A stretch of 64,000 nt of DNA from an uncultured Dysgonomonas sp. (GCF_900079725.1 NZ_LT599032.1:2713234-2777233); one strand, 5' to 3'. Positions 9,355 to 18,479 are shown, numbered from the stretch's first letter. Numbers and translations are program-made. The notes: a model not told the origin generated them from the letters alone.

Positions 9355-9840
9355 ATGGATGAAATACTAATCCGTCCCATAGAGGAAAAAGATAATAAGG
9401 AGCTTGCTGCTTTAATCAGGGCTGTGTTTGATGAATTTGGTTCTGAAAAGGTAGGTACGGTATATAGTGACCCTGAAACAGATGCTCTTTTTCAATATTT
9501 TTCAGAAGATAAAGCAGAATACTGGGTTGCAGAAGAAAATGGGTTACTTATAGGGGGATGCGGCATATATCCGACAAAAGGTCTATCCGAAGAATGCGCA
9601 GAATTGGTTAAGCTTTATTTGTCGCCCTCGGCCCGAGGAAAGAAGCTTGGTTTTCGTTTATTCGAAAAGTCTATTGATCGTGCTATGGCACTAGGATATA
9701 AACAACTCTACCTTGAGTCTTTTCCCGAATTTTCCAAAGCCGTGTCTATGTATGAGTCTTTCGGTTTTAAACAGTTGGAGCATCCTCTAGGGAACTCCGG
9801 ACATTATGCATGTACTATTTATATGCTCAAGAACCTTTAG
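9355..9840 (+). CDS. GNAT-family N-acetyltransferase
   Basis: 161 residues with one GNAT domain. The acetyl-CoA-binding motif A is visible as VKLYLSPSARGKKLGFRLF (the R/Q-x-x-G-x-G/A pattern), preceded by a strand with GGCGIYPTKG. The C-terminal part LYLESFPEFSKAVSMYESFG, followed by FKQLEHP, is the usual motif B region. The substrate is unknown. The stop is 11 bp before the transporter ATG at 9852, so the two are probably co-transcribed, and possibly with plsC upstream. Confidence 0.85.
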   Translation: MDEILIRPIEEKDNKELAALIRAVFDEFGSEKVGTVYSDPETDALFQYFSEDKAEYWVAEENGLLIGGCGIYPTKGLSEECAELVKLYLSPSARGKKLGFRLFEKSIDRAMALGYKQLYLESFPEFSKAVSMYESFGFKQLEHPLGNSGHYACTIYMLKNL

Positions 9841-9851
9841 TTTTCACGATT

Positions 9852-10742
9852 ATGCTCAATAAGATAAAATCGTATATGATGCCTATAGCCATGATTACAG
9901 GGATTATACTGCATCAGTATATGGGGGCACTTTCTTTTCTTACGCCTTATCTTATTGTATTGATGCTGCTAATAACTTATTGCAACATTTCTTTCAGGGA
10001 TATTCAGTTTACACGCCTTCATCTTTGGCTGATACTGATACAGGTTGCAGGAAGTATTGCCGTTTATTTACTTCTGTTGCCCGTACATCCTATAATTGCA
10101 CAGGGAGCTATGATTTGCATTCTTGCGCCTACAGCTACATCGGCTCCTGTTATTACAGGTATGCTGGGGGGTAATGTAGCCAGCCTGACGGCATACAGCC
10201 TGCTTAGTAATATGACAATAGTTGTTGTTGCTCCTGTCATATTTGCTTTTACCGGTGAAGTAAACGCTACGTCTTTCACAGATTCGTTATGGGTTGTCTT
10301 TCAGAAAGTATTTATATTATTGTTCCTGCCGTTCTTTGGTGCTCTTCTCCTACAAAAGTTTCTGCCGAGAGTACATTACGAGATACGGAAAGCCAAGAGC
10401 CTATCTTTCTACATCTGGTCTGTCGCATTAGTAATTATCACAGGAAAGACCGTGCAGTTTATTTCAGATCAGGAAAGCCCTAATTATATTGTAGAGGCGG
10501 GTATCGCACTGGCAGCTTTGGTGGTCTGCGTCTCTCAGTTTCTCGCCGGTCGCCGGTTAGGGCGCATCTATGATGATACTGTTGCCGGAGGGCAGGGGCT
10601 TGGACAAAAAAATACCATCCTGGCTATTTGGATGGCACAAACGTATTTGAATCCCATTTCTTCGATTGGGCCGGGAGCATATGTGCTCTGGCAAAATGTT
10701 GTAAATTCTTTTCAGGTATGGAAAAACCGAAAGAACTTATAG
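9852..10742 (+). CDS. Bile acid:sodium symporter (BASS) family transporter
   Basis: 296 residues, about ten hydrophobic segments. The stretch ILAPTATSAPVITGMLGGN and the later ASLTAYSLLSNMTIVVVAPV match the BASS/SBF fold. Members carry bile acids, pantothenate, ketopantoate or other organic anions with sodium; the substrate is not predictable here. The start at MLNKIKSYMMPIAM (9852) is preferred to an upstream start that would overlap the GNAT gene by 31 bp in another frame. It converges with the next gene, 5 bp between stops. Confidence 0.82.
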   Translation: MLNKIKSYMMPIAMITGIILHQYMGALSFLTPYLIVLMLLITYCNISFRDIQFTRLHLWLILIQVAGSIAVYLLLLPVHPIIAQGAMICILAPTATSAPVITGMLGGNVASLTAYSLLSNMTIVVVAPVIFAFTGEVNATSFTDSLWVVFQKVFILLFLPFFGALLLQKFLPRVHYEIRKAKSLSFYIWSVALVIITGKTVQFISDQESPNYIVEAGIALAALVVCVSQFLAGRRLGRIYDDTVAGGQGLGQKNTILAIWMAQTYLNPISSIGPGAYVLWQNVVNSFQVWKNRKNL

Positions 10743-10747
10743 CGGAT

Positions 10748-11884
10748 TTAATTTACACTGGCTTTGGGTTGTACGAAAATATCTGATGGAACCAGTACCA
10801 TGTTTTTCAGGTATTCAAATTCCAACTCGAAACATTCACTGAATATTTCATCAGCAAACCCGTTTTCGAGTTGTTTTATTGTCCAGAATTTTCCATTCAT
10901 TTTTCCATTCCTCTTTATTAAGTCCTCATCGTCTATATTCGCTGTGAATAAGAATATCAGACGTCTTGTGTCTTCATTTTCGAAGACATATTTCAGCAGG
11001 AACTTAATGGAAAATTCTATCTCATCACCTACCATCTTACGGATACTGTTGCGTGCAGCCAGATTAATCTCGTGGTTGAAAAGCATGTATTTCTCGAAGG
11101 GGTAGTCGAGTTTTCCCGGATTCAATATATCATTCAGCGGCCTTTCCTGTAAATACACTTTAGAATTTGAAATCAATGCTACTCTGACTACAGGATGTAA
11201 AAATTTGTTTTTCATGTTTATGGATACATTCTTTGCAATCTTACCTGTAACTTCACCTTTCTCGGTTACGATCGGGATCCATTCCTCTTTCCTTAGTCTG
11301 GCTACCAGATTACTGATCTTGAGAACCTGATAAACCCCTATCGATAGAATGATAAGAATTGGCAATATAGAGAAGATTATAACTTCGGAGATATGGACGT
11401 TCTGGCTACTTACAGTGAATTGGCGATACAGCATTATACCAAAAACATGAAGGGTGAGTCCGTATTGGATCAATGTGGCCGAATCGTAGAATTCATTTAA
11501 CAGAGCTTTTTGTATCAGGTTCTTCTGACGAAAAAAGTGGGCGGCCATATATGTTTTACTTGCCCTGAGAAGCATGAAAAGGCAGATTATGATGACTTCA
11601 CAGATAACGATGTATGTATTTGGTTTTTCTACATACGGATGAATGACAAGCCATACAGCAAGGCTGATAAGGATGGAGATGCCTGAAATGTAAAATGTGG
11701 CACTAAAAGCCCGGCTTTTATAGTACATCCGGAAAAATAATTCTCCGAAAAAAGCCAGAGCGAAGCCTGCGCATAATGCGAATTGCTCCTTTACGTTCAT
11801 AGTGTGTAATATAATGAACAGGATGAACGGGAAAAGTCCTATTACAGGATTTGATGCGTGCTTTCTTAAACCTTTACTTAGCAT
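10748..11884 (-). CDS. Membrane protein with C-terminal Nudix-like domain
   Basis: 378 residues. Residues 1-190 contain about six hydrophobic segments. The soluble part after about residue 195 reads IVTEKGEVTGK, then HPVVRVALISNSKVYLQER and PGKLDYPFEKY, an arrangement that resembles Nudix hydrolases of the IPP-isomerase type. The segment where the Nudix box should be (NLAARNSIRKMVGDE) keeps only a faint pattern, lacking the REUXEE core, so catalysis is doubtful. The family is unnamed to me; the fold call is inference. It is convergent with the BASS gene and separated from gtrA by about 190 bp containing a hairpin. Confidence 0.6.
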   Translation of the reverse strand: MLSKGLRKHASNPVIGLFPFILFIILHTMNVKEQFALCAGFALAFFGELFFRMYYKSRAFSATFYISGISILISLAVWLVIHPYVEKPNTYIVICEVIIICLFMLLRASKTYMAAHFFRQKNLIQKALLNEFYDSATLIQYGLTLHVFGIMLYRQFTVSSQNVHISEVIIFSILPILIILSIGVYQVLKISNLVARLRKEEWIPIVTEKGEVTGKIAKNVSINMKNKFLHPVVRVALISNSKVYLQERPLNDILNPGKLDYPFEKYMLFNHEINLAARNSIRKMVGDEIEFSIKFLLKYVFENEDTRRLIFLFTANIDDEDLIKRNGKMNGKFWTIKQLENGFADEIFSECFELEFEYLKNMVLVPSDIFVQPKASVN

Positions 11885-11940
11885 TTCTTTAATTCTATTA
11901 TCAGAGAATGGTTATGTGAGTTTGTTCTTTAAGTAATAGT

Positions 11941-11960
11941 GCTTTATTTTTCAATAAAGC
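11941..11960. terminator. Perfect short hairpin between the Nudix-like gene and gtrA
   Basis: gctttatt / aataaagc pair perfectly around tttc. It lies just upstream of the Nudix-like gene and downstream of the gtrA terminator candidate. The lack of a clean T-run leaves its role open. Confidence 0.4.
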
Positions 11961-12032
11961 TGGTTCATTAGGCGTAGTCTCGTCACAATTTATTATTCTC
12001 TTTAGTATTTAAACAAATTATGTGAAATTTTG

Positions 12033-12061
12033 TTTGATAAAAACCTTGAATTGTTATCAAA
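12033..12061 (-). terminator. Candidate terminator after the GtrA gene
   Basis: The arms tttgataa and ttatcaaa pair perfectly across 13 nt, 16 bp past the GtrA stop. On the reverse strand the stem is followed by caaaattt. Confidence 0.45.
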
Positions 12062-12076
12062 GAATATGACACAAAA

Positions 12077-12556
12077 TTATTTTTTATGTTCTTTGAATGT
12101 GAAGAACTTATTTATGGCAAATTGTATAGCAGCAACAATGAAAATGGCGAATACTTTGGCCAGCATATCATCTATTTTCATTATACCTATGAATAATGTC
12201 AGTAACATAGAACTTATGATCATGCCTACTATGGCAATAGAGGCAAATGACATAAATCGTTTCAGTTTCTGATCGGTAACTTTAAATGTAAAATAACTAT
12301 TCAGAATGAAGTTGTTTACGACGGCCAAAGTCTGGCTTATTATATTGGATATAAGTATATCCAGCATGCCTATAGACATGTTTCCCTTCAGCAATGAACT
12401 TATCGTTGCCGAAAACGGGTAATGTACTGAGAATTTATTTACCAACAGGTAAAATATTCCCATATCTATAACTAATCCTACAATACCGACCAGACCATAT
12501 TTGATTAATTGTCTGATGGCTTTTCGCTTAGCCAGTCCGGTTAACTGCTCTTTCAT
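12077..12556 (-). CDS. GtrA family membrane protein
   Basis: 159 residues with four hydrophobic segments. The start RQLIKYGLVGIVGLVIDMGIF and the C-terminal FAINKFFTFKEHKK are characteristic of GtrA/DPMS-like proteins. Between them is NNFILNSYFTFKV, the second conserved N-x-x-x-x-x-x-F-F/Y-T-F motif. The family is thought to help move or present polyprenyl-phosphate sugars across the inner membrane. It directly follows an ArnT-like glycosyltransferase on the same strand (29 bp gap), which would use such a lipid-linked sugar, so the pair likely works together in glycan modification. Confidence 0.88.
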   Translation of the reverse strand: MKEQLTGLAKRKAIRQLIKYGLVGIVGLVIDMGIFYLLVNKFSVHYPFSATISSLLKGNMSIGMLDILISNIISQTLAVVNNFILNSYFTFKVTDQKLKRFMSFASIAIVGMIISSMLLTLFIGIMKIDDMLAKVFAIFIVAAIQFAINKFFTFKEHKK

Positions 12557-12585
12557 GTGTGCTTTTTAAGTTTGTCTAAAATATG

Positions 12586-14337
12586 CTAATTCTTCTTTTT
12601 TATCTTGAAGAAGAGTATTTCGTTTTTGTTTTCGTTCATCTTATCGCTCGATTCGAGCAGAGTAAATTGATACTCTTTATATTGCTCTTTTATTCTGTCT
12701 ATATCCAGTTCTAAGGCGATAAAGTAGCCATAGTCGGGCTTTTCTTTCTCTATATTCTTAAAACTGTTGTGCATCGAGAAATTGAGAGAATACAGGTTCC
12801 TGTAGCTCTTCAGATAGTTGGTGACATATACATTGTCTTTGAGCTCATACTTCCTTGCTAGGTGCTCGGCAAACGGACGGGTCGAATATGCGTTTTTATA
12901 ACCGGGCAATAAATAAGAGTCCATAAATAAATTAATTGCCAGCATCAATCCGAATCCGGCCATTAATATTTTCAGATTCATCTTTTTTCTCAACAGATAG
13001 AAGCTGTTCACTATGGCCGCAAGCAATACCATTATGCCCAATAGGCCAAGCCATCCCGGATGCAGGAACAGATTAAAGAATACATGAATATCCCGCAAGG
13101 TTCTTTCCCGTTTCGACAGGGATTGTGCCATTTCTTCGGTTATTATACCTGTATATGCCAGTATAACAAGCAACAATGCCAGTATGCTTACAGTTAACAA
13201 TATCGAGGTTGATATGCGTACAGCCAAAGGTTTAACATCTGTAAGATAAATAAAGAAGCGGGCGATAAAAATAGCAATAAACGGATAAGTGAGCATAATA
13301 TATGTGCTCCGCTTCGAAGAGGGAACCGTAAAAAATATAATGGCTACAACTGCTACAAGCAGACTGAACAGAAGTACCTTATCCATGGATATAATCTTAG
13401 AGATGAAAGATTTTATTGTACCCGATGGTTTTTTGTATTTGATGAAGAATAAAGATATAGCCAGTAATATGGTCCAGGGAAGAAATCCGGCAATAAGAGA
13501 AATAGAATAGTAATACCATGGATTTTCCACTCCCAGTTCATAGTCTATGTTGAGTATTGAAGAGTCTATACTCAGAAATCGTCCGAAATTCTCGGCAAAA
13601 ACCTTATTTAGAAAAGCATCTCCCTGAATCTGATATGCTGCATAATACCAAATAAGCGGAACGATGAGAGCCGAAACTAATATAACTAGGCATTTTAGCA
13701 TTGCTTTAAAGAAATTTTCGCGCTGGAAGAGGAGGTATATTCCAAAAATAAGACAAGGCAGGAGAACTCCTACAGGCCCTTTAGCTAAAGTAGCCAGACT
13801 GAGGAATGTCCAGGCTGAGAGAAGCAATCCGAGTCGGCGTTTTTCATGCCACGTATATAACTGAATGAGTGCGGCAACCATCAGGAATGTAAGCAGCATA
13901 TCTATTCGTGTAGTCATGCCCGCCCGATGTATTTCGAAACAGGTGATTATTATCAGGCAGGATACAAAGGCTTCAAGAACCGGACGGCGGCGGGCAAAAA
14001 ACATGAAGCAAATGCCTATCATGGCAATGAATGCCAGAGCTGAGGGTAGACGGGAGGTGAATGGAGTCACTTCTCCTTTGTTTATAGCAAGGGAAAAACC
14101 GGAAATCAACCAATGGTTTAACGGAGGTTTGTATGCGAACTCATCGGCATAGCTGGAAGGAATAATCCATTCTCCCTTTTCGATCATAGATATAGCCAAT
14201 GCTGCCTCGCGAGGCTCTCCCTTAGTATAGAATTCCCCGAGTCCAATCCACGGCAAAGTAGACAATGTAGCTATGAGGAGAATAAGTAGAAGAGGTTTTT
14301 GCAAGTATAGCGTTTGCAGAAAGTGGGATTTCTTCAT
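12586..14337 (-). CDS. ArnT/PMT-like integral membrane glycosyltransferase
   Basis: About 583 residues from MKKSHFLQTL (14337). It has roughly a dozen hydrophobic segments followed by a C-terminal soluble domain. Near the N-terminus is the motif FYTKGEPREAALAISMIEKG; the ExR-type acidic residues in the first periplasmic loop are the catalytic feature of the GT-C (GT39/GT83) fold. FAYKPPLNHWLISGF and LAKGPVGVLLP also match. Such enzymes move a sugar from a polyprenyl phosphate to lipid A, protein or glycan on the periplasmic side. The start was chosen because a -7 box sits at 14370-14363 inside the longer reading frame. Confidence 0.85.
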   Translation of the reverse strand: MKKSHFLQTLYLQKPLLLILLIATLSTLPWIGLGEFYTKGEPREAALAISMIEKGEWIIPSSYADEFAYKPPLNHWLISGFSLAINKGEVTPFTSRLPSALAFIAMIGICFMFFARRRPVLEAFVSCLIIITCFEIHRAGMTTRIDMLLTFLMVAALIQLYTWHEKRRLGLLLSAWTFLSLATLAKGPVGVLLPCLIFGIYLLFQRENFFKAMLKCLVILVSALIVPLIWYYAAYQIQGDAFLNKVFAENFGRFLSIDSSILNIDYELGVENPWYYYSISLIAGFLPWTILLAISLFFIKYKKPSGTIKSFISKIISMDKVLLFSLLVAVVAIIFFTVPSSKRSTYIMLTYPFIAIFIARFFIYLTDVKPLAVRISTSILLTVSILALLLVILAYTGIITEEMAQSLSKRERTLRDIHVFFNLFLHPGWLGLLGIMVLLAAIVNSFYLLRKKMNLKILMAGFGLMLAINLFMDSYLLPGYKNAYSTRPFAEHLARKYELKDNVYVTNYLKSYRNLYSLNFSMHNSFKNIEKEKPDYGYFIALELDIDRIKEQYKEYQFTLLESSDKMNENKNEILFFKIKKKN

Positions 14338-14362
14338 ATACCTATTGTTCGTTTTTTCTTTG

Positions 14363-14370
14363 CAAAGATA
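14363..14370 (-). promoter_or_regulatory. -7 box for the ArnT-like gene
   Basis: TATCTTTG on the reverse strand, 26 nt before the ATG at 14337. It decides the start, since the longer reading frame would begin upstream of the expected transcript. There is no clear -33 element. Confidence 0.5.
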
Positions 14371-14548
14371 AGTTTTTATTCTATTGGTAATCATAATTCA
14401 CAATTAAATATAGGCAGATGTCCGGGCACATTCCGAAATAGCAGAAAATGGTCTTTCCTAATCGGGATAGGCTATGTCCTGGTCGGGGTAATAGTTTAAA
14501 ATGTTTTAAAACAAGAATGATTCTCGCAGCGATACAAAATAAATCAGT

Positions 14549-14556
14549 ATTTTTGA
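14549..14556 (+). promoter_or_regulatory. -7 box for the bifunctional nuclease gene
   Basis: TATTTTTG, 21 nt before the ATG at 14577. It supports that start over the in-frame one at 14448. Confidence 0.5.
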
Positions 14557-14576
14557 CCTCATATTATATCGACAAC

Positions 14577-15164
14577 ATGGATGACAGAATAAAATTATCA
14601 GTTTTAGGTTTCTCTTTCAACCAGACACAATCAGGGGCATACGGTCTGGTTCTGGCTGAAGAAGATGGTGTACGCCGGCTGATGATTGTAGTGGGCACTC
14701 CCGAGGCTCAGTCTATAGCTTTCAAATTGCAAGGCTCTTATCCTCCGAGACCTCTTACCCATGATTTGTTTCGTTCGCTGTTACATCAATTTGGTATCAT
14801 TCTGCGCGAAGTGGAAATTTATAAATATGAGAATGGAGTTTTCTTCTCCCGCATGATATTAAGTCAGGGAGATAAAAACATTCAGATAGAATCCAGAACA
14901 TCCGATGCAGTGGGAATTGCATTGAGGACGAAATCTCCTATATTTACAACGGAAGCCATTATGCAGGAGCAAGCGATCGTATTTGATGAGAACTCTATTC
15001 AGGATGCAACTAGTCCGGAAGATGAAAGGGATCACCTGGCTCTGGATTATTCTCTCCTTAACCAAGATGAACTGGAAACTCTGCTGAAAGATGCAATTGA
15101 CGGAGAGGATTACGAATTGGCATCTTTGCTTAGAGATGAATTGAAACGAAAAGGCAAGAAATAA
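14577..15164 (+). CDS. Bifunctional nuclease (BFN/DUF151) family with C-terminal UVR motif
   Basis: 195 residues from MDDRIKLSVLGFS. The N-terminal two thirds match the bifunctional nuclease family: YGLVLAEEDGVRRLMIVVG, PEAQSIAFKLQG, PRPLTHDLF and SRTSDAVGIALRTKSPIF. These proteins act on RNA and DNA in plants; the bacterial role is unclear. The last 35 residues (QDELETLLKDAIDGEDYELA, then SLLRDELKRKG) form a UVR motif like that of UvrB/UvrC. This helical pair mediates protein-protein contact in repair and Clp-adaptor proteins. The combination is known in Bacteroidota and is complete here. It stands alone. Confidence 0.87.
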   Translation: MDDRIKLSVLGFSFNQTQSGAYGLVLAEEDGVRRLMIVVGTPEAQSIAFKLQGSYPPRPLTHDLFRSLLHQFGIILREVEIYKYENGVFFSRMILSQGDKNIQIESRTSDAVGIALRTKSPIFTTEAIMQEQAIVFDENSIQDATSPEDERDHLALDYSLLNQDELETLLKDAIDGEDYELASLLRDELKRKGKK

Positions 15165-15487
15165 TATCACTTCTGTTTACTATATCGAAAAACTACACTG
15201 CGAGAACATCTTTTAAGTTTTATAAACAGTACTTTACGCAACGAATCCGCATTTGTCCAGTCTTCTTATTAAGAGACAATCAGATTGGGTACATTTCTTT
15301 TTACTTTAATAAGTATTGCTTCTTCACAAATGAACTATCATATAGAATAGCATTTATCTAATTCTGGAACAGGATGGTTTCTGACCAAGCCTCTGTACAT
15401 ACTTGGAACTGCTAAAAGAAAAGATTATTGGAGACAAACATTCAATCAGCAAGGATAATAAATTATGAATAATACGGGAGCTGCGTA

Positions 15488-15619
15488 ATGTCAGCTTTCG
15501 GAACAGATTGTATCCTGGTAAATTATGCAATGTTTTTTATAGTTAAATGCTTGGGAATCGATGAGGCCGGGATTGCCAAAGCTATATGTACTAATATTTC
15601 CGGTCGTGCAAAACGGTAA
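15488..15619 (+). pseudogene. Small open frame (43 codons), possible gene remnant
   Basis: An ATG at 15488 opens a 43-residue frame (MSAFGTDCILVNYAMFF...GIDEAGIAKAI...) that ends 35 bp before a strong terminator. The composition looks protein-like rather than random, but I recognise no family and no promoter, and an in-frame stop lies 18 nt upstream. It may be the tail of a decayed gene or a small protein. The rest of 15165-15731 holds nothing I can identify apart from this frame and the terminator. Confidence 0.25.
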
Positions 15620-15653
15620 GTCAATCTTCAGACCACCATGTTTAAACACTATG

Positions 15654-15688
15654 AAAAGGGCATCAAATTATTGATGCCCCTTTTTTAT
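15654..15688 (+). terminator. Strong rho-independent terminator
   Basis: gggcatcaa / ttgatgccc pair perfectly around atta and are followed by ctttttt. It is unusual in lying almost 500 bp after the last recognised gene, which suggests something upstream is, or was, transcribed. Confidence 0.8.
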
Positions 15689-15731
15689 TGATCTCCGGGT
15701 CAATCAGCGCAAGATATCAGATGTGAACAGC

Positions 15732-16640
15732 TCATTTGAAATATTTGCCGTATTGGGAAGGTATCTCAGTGATTTTCCGTATTTTGATATCTTTGAAAAA
15801 CACTTCACCAGCTTCGCTTTGTAACTGTATTTTGCCTTCGTCCAGAGGATGAGTTATATTGTTTTCGTCTGTATATCTTAAATTAGACAAGGCCATTACA
15901 ACCTCCCCATTCACAATATGAAGGCTTTTACCCTCGAAGCAGATCAGATCAATGTCGTTCCATTCCCCCCTAGGCTTGCCATTAGGTTTGTTTACAGCAC
16001 AATAATAACCATCAGGAATACCGGCTCCCATTGTGGTTAGCGGTGCTTGGGGATCGAAAACCATCTTTCCCGAATCGTTTCGCACACGTACATCCATTTG
16101 AGTTTTGCCGATGCACCAGTAATCGCCATTATTGCCTTCCGGACTGCTTTCTATAAGCTGGAATTCGTGGCTTAGCATCCAGCTCCTCCAGTAATCTATA
16201 CCCGGTTCACCTTGCGAATGATAAAGTATACCCGAATCGTAAGCTTTATTCAGGCGGGGTTCCCATTTCATCTCTCCCCATCTCATTTTCAGTCTGAGAT
16301 GGTAATTCCGGTAGCTCTCTTTTGTGAAAACGCAACCGTAAACTTCTCCGCTGATCCTCAGAACGGGATCATTGTTTTCGTCAGATACAACTGTAAAGAC
16401 ATCTTTATAGCTTGTATTATAGCCAATCGGTTGAATTGTATCACCATTGGCATTTTGGGGTATGCTACCATTATAGCTATTTTTCATTTCATAGCTCAGA
16501 TATGATTCCCATTCAGACATGTTTTTGTCAAGAAGCGTTTCCCAGCCGTCTTCATTATTCGAAGGCTTATTGCCACAGGCCCAAAACAGAAGTGCTGTAA
16601 ACCCTAAAATTAGGATTTTAGAAGATGTAAGATTATTCAT
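15732..16640 (-). CDS. DUF1080 (3-keto-disaccharide hydrolase-like) lipoprotein
   Basis: 302 residues from MNNLTSSKILIL, with a lipobox at FWAC. The mature part is a concanavalin-like DUF1080 domain: WETLLDKNMSEWE at the start, YHLRLKMRWGEMKW, DSGILYHSQGEPG, WMLSHEFQLIE and GEWNDIDLICFEG. Members of this family act on 3-keto-glycosides or bind glycans, usually at the cell surface of Bacteroidota. The start is set by the lipobox and by a -7 box at 16673-16666. It is divergent from the DUF4831 gene. The substrate is not known. Confidence 0.82.
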   Translation of the reverse strand: MNNLTSSKILILGFTALLFWACGNKPSNNEDGWETLLDKNMSEWESYLSYEMKNSYNGSIPQNANGDTIQPIGYNTSYKDVFTVVSDENNDPVLRISGEVYGCVFTKESYRNYHLRLKMRWGEMKWEPRLNKAYDSGILYHSQGEPGIDYWRSWMLSHEFQLIESSPEGNNGDYWCIGKTQMDVRVRNDSGKMVFDPQAPLTTMGAGIPDGYYCAVNKPNGKPRGEWNDIDLICFEGKSLHIVNGEVVMALSNLRYTDENNITHPLDEGKIQLQSEAGEVFFKDIKIRKITEIPSQYGKYFK

Positions 16641-16665
16641 AGCTTTTAAATGAATTAAAGAAAGC

Positions 16666-16673
16666 CAAATATA
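16666..16673 (-). promoter_or_regulatory. -7 box for the DUF1080 lipoprotein
   Basis: The reverse strand reads TATATTTG, 26 nt before the ATG at 16640. Confidence 0.45.
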
Positions 16674-16740
16674 CACATTAATAAGAAATGCTTCACTGAT
16701 CAAAATTCAAACAGCTTCTAAGTATTTCGCAAAAAATAAT

Positions 16741-16748
16741 TAGCTTTG
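16741..16748 (+). promoter_or_regulatory. -7 box for the DUF4831 gene
   Basis: TAGCTTTG, 30 nt before the ATG at 16778. It overlaps a GTG that opens the longer reading frame, so the GTG is unlikely to be the start. Confidence 0.5.
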
Positions 16749-16777
16749 TGAGATTAATATTTTTAAATGAAAGACTT

Positions 16778-17857
16778 ATGAGATATTATATAAGTTTATT
16801 ATTGTTCCTCCTTATCGGGGCCAACTACGGGACAGCCCAGAACACAGTGAAGATGAGTGCTGTGAAAGCAAATGATTATGGTGTTGCCTATTCGCTGCCA
16901 AAAACATCGCTGGTAATTACTGTAGATTATACAAAAAAAACACGTAAAGCCGGAGAATTTTTTCAGTATGCCGAGCGCTATCTGAGTATTTCTAATCCTA
17001 TAACAGAAGATGCGGTATCTTATACATTGGATAAACTAGATGCAACTGCAAAAGGTGTAGTTGATAAAGATAAATCATACCTTGTGGAATTCAGGTCGAA
17101 TACTACTGCTCCATTTGTAACGCTTACAAAAGATGGCCTGATATGTGCTATCAACGATGATTATACATTTCCAAAAGAAGAAACTAAAGGAGACGCTTCT
17201 GTAACCTCGGCAAGCCTTCCAAATCCGCGCAGTTTCCTGTCGGAAGAGATATTGAGAGCCGGTTCTACTGCGAAGCAGGCCGAACTGATAGCCAAACAGA
17301 TTTATCGGTTGCGCGAAAGCCGTAACAATATACTTACCGGAGATGCCGATAATATGCCGCCTGATGGTAACGCATATAAACTGGTAATGACTCAACTGGA
17401 AGAACAGGAGAAAGCACTCACAGCCATGTTTGCAGGCACAGAAACAGCGGAAGCGGGAACAAAGGAGTTTGTTGTAATCCCTGATGAAAAGAATATAGAC
17501 AACCGTATTATCTTCCGTTTCTCGTCTAAGTTGGGTGTTGTAGGTGCCGATGATCTTTCCGGTTCTCCTGTGGCCCTTACTTTAAAGAATAAAGAGCCAA
17601 GACAAGTACAGGTACTTACCCCTAAGGAAGAGAAAGATATGGAAAAGAAATTCTCGGCAGGAATAATTTATAATATTCCGGGAAAAGCCAGTCTGCAGAT
17701 ATCATACAACGGACGAAACTATGTACAAAAAGATTGTGACATTGTACAATACGGTGTACAGGATGTACTCGTTCCAAAGATGTTTGATAACAATAAATTA
17801 CCTATAAAGGTTATCTTCTATCCTGATATGGGAGCTATAAAGCAGATTATTCAATAA
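16778..17857 (+). CDS. DUF4831 family secreted protein
   Basis: 359 residues from MRYYISLLLFLLIG, a signal peptide probably cleaved after YGTAQ. The mature protein begins with AVKANDYGVAYSLPKTSLVI, then GEFFQYAERYLSISNPI, which are the hallmark of the DUF4831 family found in Bacteroidales. The function is unknown; the protein is probably periplasmic or outer-membrane associated. There are no catalytic motifs I can name. It is a single gene with a good terminator after it. Confidence 0.78.
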   Translation: MRYYISLLLFLLIGANYGTAQNTVKMSAVKANDYGVAYSLPKTSLVITVDYTKKTRKAGEFFQYAERYLSISNPITEDAVSYTLDKLDATAKGVVDKDKSYLVEFRSNTTAPFVTLTKDGLICAINDDYTFPKEETKGDASVTSASLPNPRSFLSEEILRAGSTAKQAELIAKQIYRLRESRNNILTGDADNMPPDGNAYKLVMTQLEEQEKALTAMFAGTETAEAGTKEFVVIPDEKNIDNRIIFRFSSKLGVVGADDLSGSPVALTLKNKEPRQVQVLTPKEEKDMEKKFSAGIIYNIPGKASLQISYNGRNYVQKDCDIVQYGVQDVLVPKMFDNNKLPIKVIFYPDMGAIKQIIQ

Positions 17858-17876
17858 AACAGTGAGTATATAACCG

Positions 17877-17927
17877 ATATGCCAATGAGGTAAAGTATAA
17901 GTACTCTATCCATTGGCATATTGTTTT
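17877..17927 (+). terminator. Terminator after the DUF4831 gene
   Basis: atatgccaatg and cattggcatat are perfect 11-bp arms, followed by tgttttt. Confidence 0.8.
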
Positions 17928-17999
17928 TCGCAGGGTGGTCAGGATAATCGGCTGAAAACATTTACTAATTTATTTACCTTCAAATTTGCTGATTAGATT

Positions 18000-18479
18000 A
18001 TGGCTTTAGAAATAGAACGGAAGTTTTTAGTCAGAGGCGACTTTAAGCAATATGCTTATGCACACGAGGAGATCGTGCAGGGCTACTTGTCTTCTGTGCC
18101 TGAACGTACCGTCCGTATCCGTATAAAAGGAGATAAAGCGTATATTACGATTAAAGGTGCAGGGGATGAGTCGGGCATGTCCCGTTACGAGTGGGAGAAA
18201 GAAATACCCGGAGAGGAAGCCCGCGAGTTGATAAAGCTATGCGAACCGGGTATTATCGATAAAGTGCGCTATTATATCAGGAATGGAATCCGTAAATTTG
18301 AGGTGGACGAATTTTATGGCGAAAACGAAGGGCTTATAATGGCCGAGATAGAACTGGCCGATAAAGAAGAAGGCTTTGACAGGCCCGACTGGTTGGGAGC
18401 GGAAGTGACAGGAGACAGCCGTTACTATAATTCATCTTTAGTAAAAGATCCTTACAGCGAATGGAAAAATAATGATTGA
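18000..18479 (+). CDS. CYTH domain protein
   Basis: 159 residues forming one CYTH domain. The diagnostic EIERKFLV is at residues 4-11, followed by the alternating charged strands expected for the tunnel fold: RTVRIRIKG, KAYITIKG, SRYEWEKEI, KVRYYI, FEVDEFYG and MAEIEL. CYTH enzymes hydrolyse triphosphates (thiamine triphosphate, inorganic triphosphate) or cyclise ATP, using metal held by these acidic and basic residues. Stand-alone bacterial members are usually triphosphatases. The gene overlaps the next one by 8 bp, so the two are translationally coupled. Confidence 0.88.
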   Translation: MALEIERKFLVRGDFKQYAYAHEEIVQGYLSSVPERTVRIRIKGDKAYITIKGAGDESGMSRYEWEKEIPGEEARELIKLCEPGIIDKVRYYIRNGIRKFEVDEFYGENEGLIMAEIELADKEEGFDRPDWLGAEVTGDSRYYNSSLVKDPYSEWKNND

